From Acidimicrobiales bacterium (GTDB lineage: Bacteria > Actinomycetota > Acidimicrobiia > Acidimicrobiales > Aldehydirespiratoraceae): a stretch of 9,278 bases of DNA. Shown here one piece after another: positions 8,292 through 9,278 of the stretch (positions are counted from its first letter, which is position 1; every line of letters begins with the position of its first letter). Below the pieces are notes generated by a model. The model was not told where the DNA came from, made no database searches, and saw only the letters and a list, made by a program, of their open reading frames with translations. The position numbers and the translations under genes were made by a program. The stretch lies in assembly GCA_021604885.1 (NCBI GenBank), contig BQJV01000100.1, positions 1-9,278 of the forward strand, in the 5' to 3' direction.

Positions 8292-9278
8292 CGGTCGATG
8301 TCCCCGAGGATGAAGTAGAGCGATCCGAGGATGGTGATGATGTCGGGCACGTAGACGCCCTTCAACAACCATGGCGTGATCGACATGTTGTTGAACGACG
8401 CCGAGCGGATCTTGACCCGGTACGGGACCAGATCACCCTTCGACACGACGTAGTAGCCCATCACGCCGAGCGGGTTCTCGGTCTCGACGAAGGCCTCGCC
8501 CGCCGGCACTTTGATGATGCGGGGCACCTTGGCCATGATCGGGCCGCTCGGGATGTTGTCGAGCAGTTGGTCGACGATCTTCGTGGCTTCGCGGGTCTCC
8601 TGGAGACGGACCCAGAAGCGGCTGAACGAGTCACCGTCGGGATGCGTCCACACCTTCCAGTCGACCTGGTCGTAGGCGAGGCCGCACGGGTTGTCGCGGC
8701 GGACGTCCCAGTCCACGCCGGAGCCGCGGATGTTCGCGCCGGACAGGCCGTAGCTGAGCCCGACGTCGGCCGGGATCACGCCGATGCCGCGGGTGCGGGC
8801 CTGGAAGATCTCGTTGCCCATGACGAGGGTCTCGATCTCGTCGCAGAAGGCCCGCATCTTCTTCATGACCTGCTTGGTCTCGGCGACCCAGCCGGCCGGC
8901 AGGTCGTCCTTGAGCCCGCCGATGCGGTCGAAGTTCGGGTGGAAGCGGCCGCCGGTCACGCCCTCGATCTGGTTGAGGATGTGCTCGCGGTCGCGGAAGG
9001 CGAAGAACACCGGGGTGACGGCGCCGACCTGCACGGCCATGTCGCCGAGGAACAGCACCACGTTGGCGATGCGGCTCATCTCGAACAGGATCGTGCGGAT
9101 CCACTGGGCGCGGGGCGGCGCCTCGACCTCCATCAGCCGCTCGGCGGCGAGGATGAACGGCACCTCGTTGGCGAAGCTGCCGAGCCAGTCGATGCGGTTG
9201 ATGAGGGTGGTCACCTGCGGGTAGGTGCGCACCTCGGAGAGCTTCTCGTAGCCGCGGTGCATGTAGCCCATCACCGGG
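8288..9278 (-). CDS. nuoD: Complex I subunit D (49-kDa/NDUFS2 homologue), C-terminal part; 5' end outside window
   Basis: About 330 residues of a protein normally about 380-440 long; the frame is open through the right edge, so the true start is outside. NuoD forms the quinone-reduction site with NuoB. Seen are the MHRGYEKL motif (codons 9239-9262), PPRAQWIR, TP-x-FFAFRDRE, GGLKDDLPAGW, RTRGIGV, GSGVDWDVRRDNP and the C-terminal GDIDR. The alignment to bovine 49-kDa from its Arg85 through its Asp160 is ungapped by hand. Within it, bovine Tyr108 is Trp (9185-9187), His150 is Val (9059-9061) and Asp160 is Gln (9029-9031). It lacks the C-terminal Cys motif of NiFe hydrogenase large subunits, so it is not a hydrogenase. 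Its stop overlaps nuoH directly, with no nuoE, nuoF or nuoG between. Confidence 0.95.
   Translation of the reverse strand, partial: PVMGYMHRGYEKLSEVRTYPQVTTLINRIDWLGSFANEVPFILAAERLMEVEAPPRAQWIRTILFEMSRIANVVLFLGDMAVQVGAVTPVFFAFRDREHILNQIEGVTGGRFHPNFDRIGGLKDDLPAGWVAETKQVMKKMRAFCDEIETLVMGNEIFQARTRGIGVIPADVGLSYGLSGANIRGSGVDWDVRRDNPCGLAYDQVDWKVWTHPDGDSFSRFWVRLQETREATKIVDQLLDNIPSGPIMAKVPRIIKVPAGEAFVETENPLGVMGYYVVSKGDLVPYRVKIRSASFNNMSITPWLLKGVYVPDIITILGSLYFILGDIDR

Noticed and set aside
8292..8372. Upstream extension of nuoH adding 27 residues
   Set aside because: The added residues are Arg/His-rich, lie entirely within nuoD, and lack similarity to NuoH. The GTG that overlaps the nuoD stop gives the normal family length.
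8288..9278. Possibility that nuoD is a membrane-bound NiFe hydrogenase large subunit
   Set aside because: The C-terminal region has no CxxC nickel-ligand motif and ends in the GDIDR typical of NuoD.

Overview
The window is one uninterrupted minus-strand gene string encoding the membrane arm and part of the quinone module of a complex I-type (NADH:quinone oxidoreductase family) proton pump. In transcription order, right to left, it holds nuoD (5' end outside the window), nuoH, nuoI, nuoJ, nuoK, nuoL, nuoM and nuoN. A midA/NDUFAF7-type methyltransferase gene follows and runs off the left edge. Junctions are 4-base start/stop overlaps or gaps of 2-7 bases, except for 27 bases between nuoL and nuoM, so this reads as a single operon. 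No promoter, terminator, RNA gene, mobile element or CRISPR array is visible, and no gene-free stretch exceeds 27 bases.

The DNA is GC-rich with strong GC bias at third codon positions, which creates long meaningless open frames on the opposite strand. The proteins look actinobacterial; a class such as Acidimicrobiia is a plausible but unproven guess. The NuoI protein resembles, from memory, the NuoI of the second, nuoEFG-less nuo cluster of Streptomyces more than the NuoI of standard 14-gene operons.

Three things make this more than a routine nuo operon. First, nuoD overlaps nuoH directly, so nuoE, nuoF and nuoG (the NADH-oxidising module) are missing from their usual place, which suggests an 11-subunit-type complex with another electron donor, or EFG encoded elsewhere. 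Second, the part of NuoD that lines the quinone pocket aligns without gaps to mitochondrial 49-kDa/NDUFS2 but lacks key residues: the quinone-headgroup Tyr is Trp, the Asp paired with the quinone-site His is Gln, and a conserved His is Val. NuoH carries further departures in two quinone-channel loops. The proton-channel Glu and Lys residues of NuoL, NuoM, NuoN and NuoK are all intact. Third, the gene after nuoN is the homologue of NDUFAF7, the enzyme that dimethylates an Arg of NDUFS2 during mitochondrial complex I assembly, and that Arg is present in this NuoD.

The genes would work together as follows. NuoI carries electrons over two 4Fe-4S clusters towards the NuoB/NuoD quinone site. NuoH joins the quinone cavity to the membrane. 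NuoJ and NuoK link it to the three antiporter-like pumps NuoN, NuoM and NuoL. MidA probably modifies NuoD during assembly. NuoL is unusually long (816 residues) and carries two His/Asp-rich loops, one of them a perfect four-unit pentapeptide repeat.
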